A stretch of DNA of 64,000 nt from Artemia franciscana (GCF_032884065.1 NC_088881.1:13791260-13855259); one strand, 5' to 3'. Shown: positions 1-11,343, counted from the stretch's first letter. The notes: generated by a model from the letters alone, not told the origin. Numbers and translations are program-made.

Positions 1-322
1 TGTTCTTATAGTTGATGTAGCTGTTTCCCAGGTAGGGATTTTCAATTTTATTAAGTAGTTTGCATGCCAGTGTTATCACCTGTAGCTACTTTAGCACAAT
101 TAAAATTAATTCTTTTTTACCTCAAGCAACCAAAATCACTGTGTAGCGCGCAAATTTGGGCAATAGCACTCTAGGAACTGAACATGCCGGCAACCCTTTT
201 ACATGCTAACGAATGAAAGAATTTAAGGGCTCAGATTGGTGAATTTTTAAGTTTTTTTTCATTAAGAATGTAAAAGTGATAATTCTAAATATTTATTTCC
301 AATTTATTATTATATATTTCAA
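1..322. other. Unassigned AT-rich sequence
   Basis: No open reading frame, RNA gene or recognisable repeat was seen here. The stretch ends at the 3' border of the minus-strand Helitron that follows. Confidence 0.5.
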
Positions 323-1095
323 CTAGCTGGTTCCCAGCACGGCACGCGGCAGGCTTCTATATATGGATTCTCATTGTGTTCTATTGCAGTTTTTTTCAAA
401 GATATTTGATTATTAAAGCAATTCCAATTTTTATCAATGATATCTACCAAGCTCCAAAGTTTTGGTTTTCTTCTTTAAGGTTTTTGAATTCTTGAAATCC
501 ATTGTTTTTTAGTTTTAATTTTTTAAATTTCTTAATTAATTTTTTTTTATCTCTTTGAGCTTCAAGCCTGTTTTCACGTTGTTCTTGTGATTCCTCGGCA
601 CGCTTTCTTTTGGTAATTTCTCTTTGAGCCGTGAGCCTGTTTTCACGTTGTTCTTGTGATTCGTCGGCACAATATTTTTGGTAATTTCGCTTTGAGCCGC
701 GAACCTATTTTTACGTTGTTCTTGGGATTCGTCGGCACGATTTTTTTTGGTAATATCTCTTTGAGACGCAAGCCTGTTTTCACACTGTTCTTGTGATTCC
801 CCGGTACGCTTTCTTTTCTTACTTTCTCTATTAGCCGCAAGCCTTATGGCATCAACTCTTTGAGCAGCTTCCTCGGTTGTTTCTTCTGCCATTGTAGGAT
901 TTATACTAAAATTTCTCTTTGAAATAACTCTTTGAGCAGCTTCCTCGGCTGTTTCTTCTGCTATTGTAGGATTTATATTAAAATTATATATTAATATATA
1001 CTTATATACTTATAATGACGTCAAATACAAAGCCTTATATTCTTATAATGACGTCATATGCGTACAAACATACAACTTATTTATATATATATAGA
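323..1095 (-). mobile_element. Complete small Helitron, about 773 bases
   Basis: Read on the minus strand, the element starts with TC inside TCTATATATATATAAATAAG (TC at 1095-1094) and ends with CTAG (plus positions 326-323). The flanking bases are A on the 5' side (1096) and T on the 3' side (322), which is the A|TC...CTRR|T insertion pattern of the family. Its head matches the heads of many Helitrons at 46-57 kb (TATATATAAAAATAAGTTGT followed by TGT-rich sequence and TGACGTCA). A GC-rich imperfect inverted repeat lies just before the CTAG end. It has no helicase and must be non-autonomous. It carries a fragment of the Rep N-terminal coding repeat. Confidence 0.8.
536..892 (-). pseudogene. 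Helitron Rep N-terminal repeat fragment
   Basis: An open frame of 118 codons starts MAEETTEEAAQRVDA and continues with charged units of the type ESKKRKR..ESQEQ.ENRLA. The same unit is repeated at the N-terminus of the Helitron Rep protein at 47.7-48.1 kb, which identifies the source. After about residue 55 the frame slips: the SQEQRENR motif is read as NHKNNVKTG, the same DNA in a shifted frame, so the C-terminal half is a frameshifted version of the repeat. Upstream (about 915-975) lies a second copy of the first codons with ATG changed to ATA. No catalytic part is present. It is probably non-functional baggage of the small Helitron. Confidence 0.7.
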
Positions 1096-1640
1096 TAGAA
1101 ATCATCAATTTTTTTTTAACCCAATTTGCTCTTTCCCAAGATTTTCAAATTCCTGAGAAATTCGGGCGGGTTCTCATAGTAGTACTATCATAAGTAGGGG
1201 GACATCTTGCACCCCTTCTAGGACGTCCCACTGTCCTAGAAACCACTTATTTATTTCAAAAGTTAAAAAAGCTGAACCTACCTGGAAAAAAAAAACTGAA
1301 AAAAGGTGATGGTAGTGACTACCATCAGGATTAGCTCCGAATTTTTCAAGAATTTGCAGTGTCCCCAAAAGCAAATTGGGCTCACCAATAATCACAAAAA
1401 TTAACCATCGTAATAACACGAATAGACGCAAAGTATAAATTGTTAATCTCTGGATTGATGCTGGAGAGTTCAAATTTCTTTTTGGGGAAATTCGGGAAAA
1501 CCTTAAAAATATTAAGCTGGTACAAATAGTTGTCACTATTACATCTAGAGAAACACCTTACGCCCCTTCTAAGACGTACCATTGCCCTAGATACAAATAT
1601 TTATTTTATAAGTTAAAACAGCTAAACCCTGAAAATTATA
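1096..1640. repeat. Diverged direct duplication, unit of about 350 bases
   Basis: The segment around 1145-1275 (gaaattcgggcgggttctc ... cccactgtcctagaaacca) recurs in diverged form around 1490-1630 (gaaattcgggaaaacctt ... ccattgccctagataca). The open frames on the minus strand here are by-products of this duplication. I do not recognise the repeat. Confidence 0.5.
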
Positions 1641-1895
1641 ATGATGAAAATGACAAATTTGGAAATGATAAATTTACCCCCCCCCCCCCCGCTAGAACAT
1701 GACAAATTTGGAAAAGATAAATTTAACCCTCCCCCCCCCCAGCTGGATTTCCAAAAACACATTTTCCTTTCATTTTCCCACAAAAAAACAATTTACTCTA
1801 AAATTGAAAAGATACATCTCGCTTCAAAAGGTGTAAAATTGATAACCAAATAAGGCATATCTTGAGTAAGTAGCTTCTATCACAAAATGTCTAAG
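1641..1895. repeat. Low-complexity duplicated unit with C-tracts
   Basis: Two neighbouring units, each a motif like gacaaatttggaaa.gataaattta followed by a run of about ten C (near 1677-1690 and 1729-1740). The proline-rich open frame here is a product of the C-runs. Confidence 0.5.
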
Positions 1896-1904
1896 TAATG
1901 TTTG

Positions 1905-2335
1905 TCCAATCAAACTGTTCATGGTAACGAACTGATTCAGCGTATCAGAGAACCCTACTGTAGAAGTTTCAAGCTCCTATCTACAAAAATGTGGAATTTG
2001 TATTTTTTGCCACAAGACAGATCACGGATGGGTGTTTATTTGTATGTTTTGTTGTTGTTTTTTTCTCCCAGGGGTGATCGTATTGACCCAGTGGTCCTAG
2101 AATGTCACGAGAGGGATTTTTCCGTTAGAAATTAAAAGTTCTATTGCCCTTTTTAAGCGACCAAAAAACTAGAGGGCGCCTGAGCCCCCTCCCAGGCACA
2201 TTTTCCCTTTAAAGTCACCGGATCAAAATTTCGAGATATCCATTCTGTGCAGCTTAGTCGAAAACTGAATAACTTTGTCCTTGAAGACGACTTCATCCAC
2301 CACAGTCCCCAGGGGAGGGGTTGTAAGTTAAAACT
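1905..2335 (+). repeat. Family A repeat, internally deleted copy
   Basis: The copy starts near the family A hairpin sequence (gttcatggtaacgaactg at about 1917) and jumps directly to the downstream segment gcgtatcagagaacccta, skipping the roughly 200 bases found in the fuller copies at 2345 and 4580. It ends with the family segment on the CCCACAGTCCCCAGGGGAGGGG motif near 2300. No coding capacity is seen. Confidence 0.65.
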
Positions 2336-2339
2336 TTGA

Positions 2340-3995
2340 TCATTGTTAAACAGTTCTTGGTAACGAACTGTAGTAAGGAGCGACCCGGCTCAATAGTAAC
2401 CGAAACTAAAAAAAAAGGAATTTTGATACCAATAGTTACATCAATAGAATCAAATTTTAATGTTGATTTTAAATATATAAGTTTCATCAAGTTTAGTCTT
2501 ACCCATCAAAAGTTACGAGCCTGAGAAAATTTGCCTTATTTTGGAAAATAGGGGGAAACACCCCCTAAAAGCTATAGAATCTTAACAAAAATCCCCCCCA
2601 TCAAATTCAGTGTATTAGAGATCCTTGTATTAAAAGTTTCAAGCTCTTATCTACAGTAATGTGGAATTTGTAATTTTTGCCAGGGTTGATCGTATCGACC
2701 CAGTGGTCCTATAATTTCGCGAGATGGCTGATTCTAACAGAAACTAAAAGTTCTAGTGCCGTTTTAAGTGACCAAAAAAATTGGAGGGTATCTAGGCCCC
2801 CTCCCACGCTCATTTTTTCCCCAAAGTCACCGGATCAAAATTTTGATATAGCCATTCTGTTCAACTTAGACGAAAACCTAGCAACTATGTCTTTGGGGAT
2901 GACTTCATCCCCCACAGTCCTCAGGGGAGGGGCTGTAAGGTACAAACTTTGACTATTTTTTTCATAGAGTAATGGTTATTATGAAGTGTACATATGTTTT
3001 CAGGAGTATTTTTCGTGTTAGGTGGGGGTGGATCGCGGAAGGGGGTTACGTTGGATGATATTTCCATGGAAGAATTCATCATGAGGGAAGATAATTTCCA
3101 TGAAGGGGGTGCAGGATTTTCTAGCATTATTAAAAAAAAAACAATGAGAAAATAAAGATTTTTTTCAACTTGCAGTAATGAAGAGCATTAAAACTTAAAA
3201 CGAACAGAAAATATTATGTATATAAGGGAGTTTGTCTCCTCCACAATACCTTGCTCTTTACGATAAGTATTTTTAGTAATTTTAAATATTTACTCTACGA
3301 CCTTTGTGATTCAGGGGTCATTCTTAAAGAATTGGGACAACATTCAAGCTCTAGTATAAAGAACGAGGTATTAACGAGGGGGCGAACCCCTTCATATACG
3401 TAATAAAAACACAAAAATATAGAAGTGCATTACGTAAGTTAAATCGCAAGTTTCGTAAATTTATTACTAACAAAAACTTTTGTAAAAAATAAAAAATTCT
3501 TGTTGCCTTTTTAAGTAACTAGAAAATGGAAGGCAACTAGGCCTCCTCCCCCGTCCCTTTTTTTATCGAAATTGTCCTATCAAAACTATGAAAGGGCTAT
3601 TTAGCAAAAAAAAACTAAAGTACAAATTTTGTTTTAATTATTCGTGTGCAGCCAAAATCAAAACATACATCAAAATCAAAACATGTAAAACATGTAAAAC
3701 ATTCAGAAATTAAATAAAAAACAAGTGTTTTTAACTGCAAGTAAGGAGCAACATTAAAAACTTAAAGCGAACAAAAATCGTTTTGTATATGAAATAAGTT
3801 ATCCCCTCCTTAACGCCTCGCTCTTTACGCAATTTTTTTTTATTGTTTTAAAAAGTAAAGTTGTGACAAAGACTCAAACTTTAGTGTAAAGAGCGAGGTA
3901 TTGAGGAAGGGACAACCTCTTTCATATACGGGACAATTTCTGTTTGGTTTAAGTTTTAATGTCGCTCCTTACTTGCAGTTTAAAAAAAGTTGTTT
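2340..3995 (+). repeat. Family A repeat copy
   Basis: The copy opens with the hairpin cagttcttggtaacgaactg and the motif AGTAAGGAGCGAC (about 2373), runs through the family segments (gagaaaatttgccttatttt, ccagtggtcctataatttcg, ccccacagtcctcagggg), and closes with a foldback ending in GTCGCTCCTTACTTGCAG near 3980. The order matches the copies at 4578-6800 and, reversed, at 34378-32635. The element looks entirely non-coding. The short ORFs are not conserved between copies. Confidence 0.7.
3733..3980. repeat. Foldback (long hairpin) of family A
   Basis: The left arm (aactgcaagtaaggagcaac ... cctcgctctttacgc) is the approximate reverse complement of the right arm (gtgtaaagagcgaggtattg ... tgtcgctccttacttgcagt). 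The roughly 100-base arms surround a short AT-rich loop. Confidence 0.8.
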
Positions 3996-3999
3996 TTTT

Positions 4000-4577
4000 A
4001 ATTTAATTTACATATAGTAATGCTTATTATGAAGTGTACAAACGTTTTCAGGGGGACTTTTTCGCGTTTGGGTGGGAGTAGGCTGGAGAGAGGGGGTACG
4101 TGGGAGGATCTTTAAATGGAGGAATTTACCATGAGGGAAGAAAATTCCCATGAAAGGGGCGCAGGATTCTCTAGCATTATTAAAAAAAAACAAAAAAAAA
4201 ACAATGAGACAATAAATAATCTTTTTTTCACCTGTAAGTAATGAGTAGCATTAAAACTTAAAACGAACATAAAATATTACATATAAGGGGCTTCGTCTCC
4301 TCCAAGATACCTTGCTCTTTACGCTAAAGTATTTTTAGTAATTTTAACTATCTATTCTACGGCCTTTGTGATTCTGGGGTCATTCTCAAAGATTTGGACA
4401 AAATTCAAGCTTTAGTGTAAAGAGTGAAGGATTGACGAGGGTGTAAACCCCCTCATATACGTAATAAAGATACAAAAATATAGAAGTTCGTTACGTACGT
4501 TAATTCATAAGGTACGTTTGTTTATTACTAATAGAAATGTTTGTACATAAAGTACTATATATACTGTAAATACTAAT
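4000..4577 (+). repeat. Partial family A segment
   Basis: This repeats the middle block of family A (acatatagtaatgcttatta, gaagtgtacaaacgttttca, gcaggattctctagcattat) directly after the preceding foldback. It is therefore a second, 5'-truncated copy ending before the next hairpin start at 4578. Confidence 0.6.
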
Positions 4578-5492
4578 CAAACAGTTCGTGGTAACGAACT
4601 GTAGTAAGGAGCCACCCGGCTCAATAGTAACCAAAACTCAAAAAAATTGAAAATCGCATTTTAGTGCTGATTTAAAATATATAAGTTTCATTAAGTTTAG
4701 TCTTACCCATCATAAGTTACGAGCCTGAGAAAATTTGCCTTATTTAGGAAAATAGGGGGAAACACCCCCTAAAAGTCGTAGGATTTTAACACCATCAGAT
4801 TCAGCGTATCAGAGAACCCTACTGTAGAAGTTTCAAGCTCCTATCTACAAAAATGTGGAATTTCGTATTTTTTGCCAGAAGGCAAATCACGGGTGCGTGT
4901 TAATTTGTTTGTTTGTTTTTTTTTTTGTTTTTTTTTTCTTTTCCCCAGGGGTCATCGTATCGACCAAGTGGTCCTAGAATGTCGTAAGAGGGCTCATTCT
5001 AACGGAAATGTGCCCTTTTTAAGTGACAAAAGAATTGGACGGCATCTAGGCCCCCTCCCACGCTCATTTTTTTCCCAAAGTCAACGGATCAAAATTTTGA
5101 GATAGTCATTTTGTTCAACATAGTCGAAAACCATAATAACTATGTCTTTGGGGATGACTTAATCCCCCACAATCCCTGGGGGAGGGGCTGCAAGTTACAA
5201 ACTTCGACCAGTGTTTACATATAGTAATGGTTATTGGGAAGTGTACGGACGTTTTCAGGGGGATTTTATTTTGTTTGGGGGTGGGGCTGAGGAGAGGGGG
5301 CTATGTTGGAGGATCTTTCCTTGGAGGAATCTGTCATAGGGGAAGAAAAATTCAATGACAAGGGCGCAGGATTCTCTAGCATTACTATAAGAAAACAATG
5401 AAAAATAAACATGAAAACGTTTTTTTCAAATGAAAGGAAGAAGTAGCATTGAAACTTAAAGCGAACAGAGATTATTACGCATATGAGGGGTT

Positions 5493-5570
5493 CTAAAAAT
5501 ACTTTAGCATAAAGAGCGAGGTGTTTAGGAGGAGATAAATACCTTGCTCTTTATGCTAAAGTATTTTTAG
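5493..5570. repeat. Short perfect-type hairpin in family A
   Basis: The left arm ctaaaaatactttagcataa with agagcgagg pairs with the right arm ccttgctctttatgctaaag with tatttttag, across a loop of about 20 bases. Equivalent hairpins occur at 33341-33420 and 40891-40975. Confidence 0.8.
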
Positions 5571-6010
5571 TAATTTCAACTATTTATTCTACGGCTTTCT
5601 GATTCAGGGGTCATTCTTAAAGAATTGGGACAAAACTTACGATTTAGTGTAACGAAGTATTAACGAGGGTACAAACCCCCTCGTATACATAATAAAAATA
5701 TAAGATTATGAAAATTTGTTACGTAAGTCAATTCTTAAGTTACGTATATTTTTTACTAATAAAAACGTTCGTTAAAAATTAAAAGTTCTAGTTGCCTTTT
5801 TAAGTAACTGAAAAATTGGAGGGCAACTAGGCCTCCTTCTCCACCCCTTATTTCTCAAAATCGTCTGATCAAAACTAAGAAAAAGCCATTTAGCCAAAAA
5901 AAGAATTAATATACAAATTTCATTTTAATAATTTATGTGCGGAGAGCCAAAACCAAACATGCATTAATTCAAAAGCGTTCAGAAATTAAATAAAAAAAAA
6001 CTAATTGTTT

Positions 6011-6259
6011 TAGCTGAAAGTAAGGAGCGACATTAAAACTTAAAATGAACAGAAATTACTCCGTATATGAAATGGGTTATCCACTCCGCAATCCCTCCCT
6101 CTTTACGCTAAAATTTGACTCTTTACCACAATTCTACTTTTTAAAACAATTAAAAGCTTTAGCGTAAAGAGCGAGGGATTGCGAAGGGGACAACTCATTT
6201 CATATACGGAGTAATTTCTGTTCGTTTTAAGTTTTAGTGTCGCTCCTTACTTTCAGCTA
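6011..6259. repeat. Foldback (long hairpin) of family A
   Basis: The segment begins tagctgaaagtaaggagcga and ends with its reverse complement, tcgctccttactttcagcta. Internal arms also pair (atgaaatgggtt.. with ..aactcatttcat, and ctctttacgctaaa with tttagcgtaaagag). It could form an RNA hairpin with arms of about 110 bases. Confidence 0.85.
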
Positions 6260-6522
6260 CAAAAATTAGTTTTTTTTTTATTTAATATACACAACATCTA
6301 GTTGCATTTTTAATTAACCAAAAATTGGAGGGCAAAAAGGCCTCCTCGCCCCTTTTGTTTATCAAAATCGTCCGATCAAAACTATGAGAAAGCCATTTAG
6401 AAAAAGAAATTATTATGCAAATTTAGTTTTAATTATTTATGTGCTTTGAGCCAAATTAAAAGATGCACTACTTCAAAAACCCCCAGAAATAAAAAATAAA
6501 AAATAAAAAACGTCATTTTTTG

Positions 6523-6769
6523 AACTGCAAGAACGGAGTGACAATAAAACTCAAAACGAACCGAAATAATTCCGTACATGAAAGGGGTTGTCCCCTCCGC
6601 AACGCCTCACTCTTTACGCCAAAGTTTTTGATTGTTTCAAAAAGTAGAGTTGATACAAAGAGTAAAACTTTAGCGTAAAGAGCTGGGCGCTGAGGAGAGA
6701 GCAACCCCTTTCATGTACTGAGTAATTTCTGTTCGTTTTAAGCCTTAATGCTGCTCCTTGCTTGAAGTT
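6523..6769. repeat. Foldback, more diverged copy
   Basis: The left arm (aactgcaagaacggagtgac, atgaaaggggttgtcccct) pairs imperfectly with the right arm (gagagcaacccctttcatgt, gctgctccttgcttgaagtt). It lies about 260 bases after the previous foldback, after a duplicated family body block. Confidence 0.75.
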
Positions 6770-6800
6770 AAAAAAACTTGTTTTTTTAATTTAAATTTAC

Positions 6801-7876
6801 AAAGGAACGATGTTTAGTTGAGGCTTACCAAATGATGCTTAAGGCATCGGATCCTTTGAAAATTTCAAAACTATTCAATGGAATGGTTGACAAGAAGCTA
6901 GAAACTTTATTTGAGGACTTTGCATAGTTTTCCTTCTCAAAAACTTTTTAATTTTGATTTTGAAAATTGAAATTGCACCGTTATGTTGTCGGTAAGAGAA
7001 AATTATCACTGCACCAATCATTTTTGCGGTAAATACTTCTGTTATAATGATTATTACTAAATCGTGGTTTATTGAAAAGTGTTTTTTGGTCTTAGAAGGG
7101 CAATTGATGAATGGGTTCTTTTAGAAATTTGTATTTTATTCCCCAGGCACATCAAAGCACCTAACATGCCGCTAGTTTATTTTGTAGTTTAATCACTAGG
7201 TAAGATTGAGTTTTAATTAGAGGTGCTAATCAACTTCTTTTTTTTTTAATGAAAACCCAAAACATATGTTTTTCAGAACCTCGGTAGCGATCTAGTTTTT
7301 TTCAAAATTTTTAACAAAAGTTTTTCAAAACCTTTGTGGTTGACCCCCTCCCCATTAGTGCCGTTGGTTTGAATTCTCGTTTAAAGGAATCAACGGATGG
7401 CTTTTGTGGAATGATTTTCACAGGAATTAACTCAGTACTACACATTTTAATTTTACAAAAGTTTTAGTTTAGTTCTGATTGTACATTTAGAAAATAAACT
7501 CCTATGAAATATGTCAGGTACTATGAGTTCACCATAGGAGCTTACCCATGTTTTTTTTTCAAAAATAGGTCTGTCAAAATCTAAGGAGGATTATTTCGGT
7601 TGTGTTTTAATGAAAATACCAAAGCAATATTTTTTTAATTCATGCAGGTGATTGCTTATAGCCCCACACCAATTAGTTCCCTAGGTTTTCATTCTTTTCA
7701 TTTGGAGAAATCAACAGATGGCTTAGGTGGAATAACGTACAGAGTAATTTACTCATAACTATCAATTTTATTAGTGTGTAAGTGGTTCTTAAGCTCTGAT
7801 TCCATATTTAGAAAAGGAACTCACATGAAATTTGTGAAGCAGGAAGAATAATTTAATTTTACTAATCAACTTTCAG
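6801..7876. other. Probable intron / upstream non-coding of the SLC16-like gene
   Basis: AT-rich sequence without a conserved reading frame. It precedes an acceptor site (tttcag at 7871-7876). Upstream exons of the transporter must exist, because the next exon starts in the middle of the protein. I found none here. They may lie before this window. Confidence 0.4.
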
Positions 7877-8099
7877 GGCGATGACTCTACAGCAGCTGAT
7901 GACCTCTCAACTTTCATTACCTTAGCAAACATATTCGGCACTTTTCTGATTGGCTATTTGAGTGACTTAGCCTCTGGGCATATCCTTCTTTTGACAAATA
8001 TTTGTAGGGCCTGGAGTGCCTTATTCATTTTCTGTTTCCTTTTTTTCAAAGTCCATTACGAAATGAGAATACTTACTGTCCTTTTTGGCATTTTTTCAG
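7877..8099 (+). CDS. SLC16-like (MFS) transporter, penultimate exon
   Basis: The exon is bounded by acceptor tttcag (7871-7876) and donor gtaagc (8100). It reads in frame 0 for 74 codons with one base left over. The peptide has a short polar start (GDDSTAADDLSTF) and a membrane segment ending in GTFLIGYLSDLASG. That is the small-residue helix plus loop motif (G..L.G.LSD) expected of a major facilitator family member. A second hydrophobic stretch follows (LLLTNICRAWSALFIFCFLF), then the start of a third ending GIFS. It joins in phase with the exon at 10681. The best fit is the second six-helix half of a monocarboxylate-transporter-like (SLC16) protein, a proton-linked or facilitative carrier of the plasma membrane. 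The substrate cannot be told. Upstream exons were not found. Confidence 0.7.
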
Positions 8100-9242
8100 G
8101 TAAGCTTGCTTTTTTATGTTTCTTCCTCAGTTAGAGTTAGCAGGATGCCAGGGGTGATGGTGGCGGCCAGGTGCTAGGGTGATACCAGGACAAGCTGCCT
8201 ATTTTTATATTACTCAACTAATATTTGCCAGCTCTATATACTTTATTCATGACGTTTTCATGGACTTGGATATTGTTTTAATATTTAGAGTTACGATTTC
8301 AATTGACACAGCGTCCTTTTTACTCATACTTTCTTATAATGGAAGGTTTCATAAAGGACTCGCTTAAATTGAAGGGAGGTTGTCACCTCTTTCAACCCCA
8401 CAGTCTAAATTGAATTTTAGCTTTTTTGTAGTAATGCTTTGAAAATTATGGGCATCACTAAAAGTTCACCTCGGAAATATTTAGAGGACGGAGGGTCTAA
8501 AATGTAAAAATAAATTCTAGGGACATCTTTTTTCTCTTATAGAAAAATCTGGTTGTTGTAGAATTTTCGTATATAATCTGACTGTGTCAGGTATATTTTT
8601 GACCGCACAAAAAAAAATTTTTTTTTTGGAAATAAATAATTTTTGACCGCGTAAGCTACATTGCCAACAGCTTCACAGTCTTTGGTTCATCCTTTTAAGA
8701 TGATGTCATATTCTAATGTGGTGAGGTCATATTCCAATGCTTGGATGTTGTAACTGTGTCATTTGTGTTCCAGTATAATTAAATTAAAAACATATTTTTC
8801 TAATTAACTGAATCGAAACGCAAGTAATTATGATACATCTTTGTGGCACGTGATAATAACTATACATTGCCGTCTTACCTACTGCTGTCATAAGTGCTCG
8901 TGATAACAGTAAATGATTGACACTAGCGCGTGTTTTTAAATTTAATTAAAAAAATTGTAAAAACTATCCAAAAAGGGAGCCTTAATAATGGTTTTGAAAT
9001 GATTTTTATTGTTTTCAGTTGAAAATTTATGAAATGTTCATGTTTTGTTCCTGAAATATTGTACAGATACAACCGTGTCAATTCATTCAAAAGTAGGAGG
9101 GGATGTCTTTATTAAAATCTAGGGGGCAATATTTTTTTGTTTTTCCTATGAAAACACTAAAAATTAGTGAATTAGAGATAAGTTACTGAAGATTGTGGAT
9201 GTGACTTTTGAAAAAAAGGAGGTACAAAGTAATTTAGGAAAA

Positions 9243-9480
9243 CTTTAATCAAACCACTTTATAGGAAAGGTTGCAAGAGTGAGTGTAATAATTACAGAGG
9301 CATCAGTTTGATTTCTGTAGGAAAGAAAGTGCTTATCATGATGATATTTATTAGATTAATAGTTGGTGTAGATTAAGTTTTTAAAGAAAAACAGTATGAT
9401 TTTAGAAAAGGCAGAGGATGATTCAACCAAATAAATCTAAGATTAATAATTGAATGTATTTATGTTTTTAAGAATAAATG
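9243..9480 (+). pseudogene. RTE-type LINE reverse transcriptase fragment
   Basis: With frameshifts and stops, this translates to blocks typical of the start of an RTE-clade reverse transcriptase: KPLYRKGCKSECNNYRGISL, then ISVGKKVLIMMIFIRL, then QYDFRKGRG. These correspond to the conserved LYKKGD..CNNYRGISLL and QxGFRKGR motifs. The catalytic YADD region is missing. It lies inside the transporter intron, in the same orientation as the gene. Confidence 0.7.
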
Positions 9481-9863
9481 GCACTTGATGCAACTTTTGG
9501 GGATTCAAAATCATTCACCAGATGTATTTCATACTACTATAATTAATCTGCCAAAGTTGTGGCTGAATAATGTTCAAAATATTTTTAAGGAAAAGTGGTA
9601 CCAGACACAACTTTTAGGGAATAAAAATCATTTCCAAACCAGTTGATTGCATTTATCATCTGAGGATGATATCATTTGATGACCTGCAACATAGCTTGTT
9701 CACAGCACTTTCATCCCCAGTGTGCTAAAATTTTTACAAATTGTGATTGGAACCACATTGATTTGGAAGTGGCTGTTTTTAAGTGGCACCAGATAGAAAT
9801 TTTGGAAAATCCCCTTTCTGTTGGCATTTGTTTCTAAGTCTGCAAACATCCATGGATCCTAAG

Positions 9864-10068
9864 CACTATCTGTAATAAACTAGTTCATTTAGGGCCTAGA
9901 CTTTATTTATATACAGACTCTTATCAGTGATTGACAACCAACTAACAGGAATACCATATTAACAGCCATTACGTGATTCTGATAGGTTGAATAAGTTAGT
10001 CACTGATACGAATCAGTTTATAAACAAAGAGTGGACACTTCATGAACTAGTCTTTTACAAATAGTGAT
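9864..10068. repeat. Foldback (inverted repeat) insertion
   Basis: The left arm (cactatctgtaataaactag ... ctcttatcagtga) and right arm (tcactgatacgaatcagttt ... gtcttttacaaatagtg) are imperfect reverse complements of roughly 65 bases, separated by about 75 bases. It may be a MITE or hairpin element that split the old LINE copy in this intron. Confidence 0.6.
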
Positions 10069-10259
10069 AGGAACCACTCGAATATTTATGGGTTTAGAAG
10101 CAGCAGTTTTCAAATGGTATACCAAGTACATATACTGAAGCAATTACCAATTTAGTAAATAAGATGCTGATGACGATGAAAAAGCTGAATTTCATAGTGA
10201 AAAAGTTGGAAGAATAGGTAGATAATTGTCCATAATGAGATTAGGATATTGAAAGTTAC

Positions 10260-10560
10260 AGTAATGACAATAGCTAAGCATGGTTCTGAAAAGTGAATGC
10301 TTTGAAAGGCCGAGGAAGGCTTGTTAAATGTATTCTAGCGAAATTATCTAAAGCATTATTTCAACTGGTCGTATATTAATCAATTAACTGTACAAAAACG
10401 TAATTAGATCCCATTTTCTAAGGCTCTGATGAAAGAAACATTAAGATTGCTTAGCCAAGTTTCACAGATGATTACCATGGATTGTACGAAATTGTCCATT
10501 CATCTGGGATCATATTAGGTTATCACCGAATAGATTTTGGGAGAGGTTACAAGGACGAAG
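10260..10560 (+). pseudogene. Decayed RTE-type LINE C-terminal tail
   Basis: The order of short matches (gttctgaaaagtgaatgctt, aggaaggcttgttaaatgta, gatgaaagaaacattaagat, gattttgggagaggttacaa) corresponds to the better preserved RTE tail at 23300-23680. It is heavily mutated. It is probably the 3' part of the same insertion as 9243-9480. Confidence 0.45.
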
Positions 10561-10680
10561 TACTAGGAGCAGCAGATTTTATTTGTTAATAATCAAAGTA
10601 GTAGTAACAGAAGTATGTCTCCTTCATGTCTAATAATACGATAACTATTTTTTTTTCTTTTTGTATATGTTTTTTTTCAG

Positions 10681-10925
10681 GCGCTTTTGACGCACTAATA
10701 CAAGTTGTCATTATCAACGTTTTTGATACCGAAAAATTGACAAGATACCTTGGAGTAAACAGCATTTCCCGTGGTATCGCTTTAATAGTCGGACCACCCT
10801 TTGCTCGTATGCTCTACGCCACAACGTTTTCTTACGAAGTTCTATTTACTGTCGCTGGAGTGTTTTTGTGTTTTTCTATAATGTGCAATTGCTTAATAGC
10901 AGTTGTACAAGTTGCACAAAAGTAG
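10681..10925 (+). CDS. SLC16-like (MFS) transporter, last exon
   Basis: The acceptor is tttttttcag (ends 10680). The first two bases complete the glycine codon left open by the exon ending at 8099, giving GIFSG|AFDALIQVV across the junction. The peptide runs about 80 residues to a TAG stop at 10923-10925. It contains FDTEKLTRYLGVNSISRGIA followed by LIVGPPFARMLY, which matches the conserved SLC16 pattern (..LEKL..A.G......GI....GPP.AG.LYD). A final hydrophobic helix (LFTVAGVFLCFSIMCNCLIAV) precedes a very short tail (QVAQK). This is the C-terminal end of the transporter, helices 10-12. SLC16 proteins with so short a cytoplasmic tail are common in arthropods. Confidence 0.75.
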
Positions 10926-11308
10926 TTGTACAGCAGTGACAGTGATAGTGCTGAGTCAAAAATCTTCTGAAACCAAAAATTTCATAGAAACGGCTTGTGT
11001 TGGCTGCATTGTGGCCGTCTCACTAAAATCAGAATTATTCGAAGCTTTAGTTTACTTGATGTACATTTATTATGCATAAGAAGCCAGGATTCTAGTAGAA
11101 AACTGTTATTTTCCCTGACTACTTTTGTTCTTTTTTTTTTAATTTCAAATTAAATTTTCATATATGTGATTCAGAATCATCGTAAAAATAACAGTAACTC
11201 CTCTCCAAGATTATCAGAAAATTTGACGGCCTTAAAATTATTATCTCTCCCTCCCCCCGTTGTAAAATTTATTGAATTGTATATTTGATTTGTTGTTGTT
11301 GTTGATGC

Positions 11309-11343
<35 letters not shown>

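Larger units (their letters stand above)
4578..6800 (+). repeat. Family A repeat, fullest copy
   Basis: Order of parts: the start hairpin CAGTTCGtggtaaCGAACTG with AGTAAGGAGCCAC (about 4583-4615); the conserved non-coding body with G/C-rich blocks (ccccctcccacgctcatttt, gggggaggggctgcaagtta); a short foldback at 5493-5570; a second body block; a long foldback at 6011-6259; and an extra body block with a third foldback at 6523-6769. No protein is encoded. The AGTAAGGAGCGAC motif occurs near the start and, inverted, at the end of each foldback, so it may be a terminal inverted repeat. Confidence 0.7.
8100..10680 (+). other. Intron of the SLC16-like gene
   Basis: The intron starts gtaagc and ends tttttttcag. 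It is about 2.6 kb and contains a decayed RTE-like LINE (about 9243-9480, with its tail at about 10260-10560) and a foldback insertion between them. The ORF at 8179-8367 shows no similarity I recognise and is probably chance. Confidence 0.6.

Noticed and set aside
1174..1582. Overlapping minus-strand ORFs of 120 and 66 codons
   Set aside because: They cover a diverged DNA duplication, and the two frames encode unrelated peptides, so neither is likely to be a protein.
8179..8367. 62-codon ORF just after the transporter exon, possibly a read-through extension
   Set aside because: It starts beyond a strong donor site and in-frame stops separate it from the exon. No transporter similarity.
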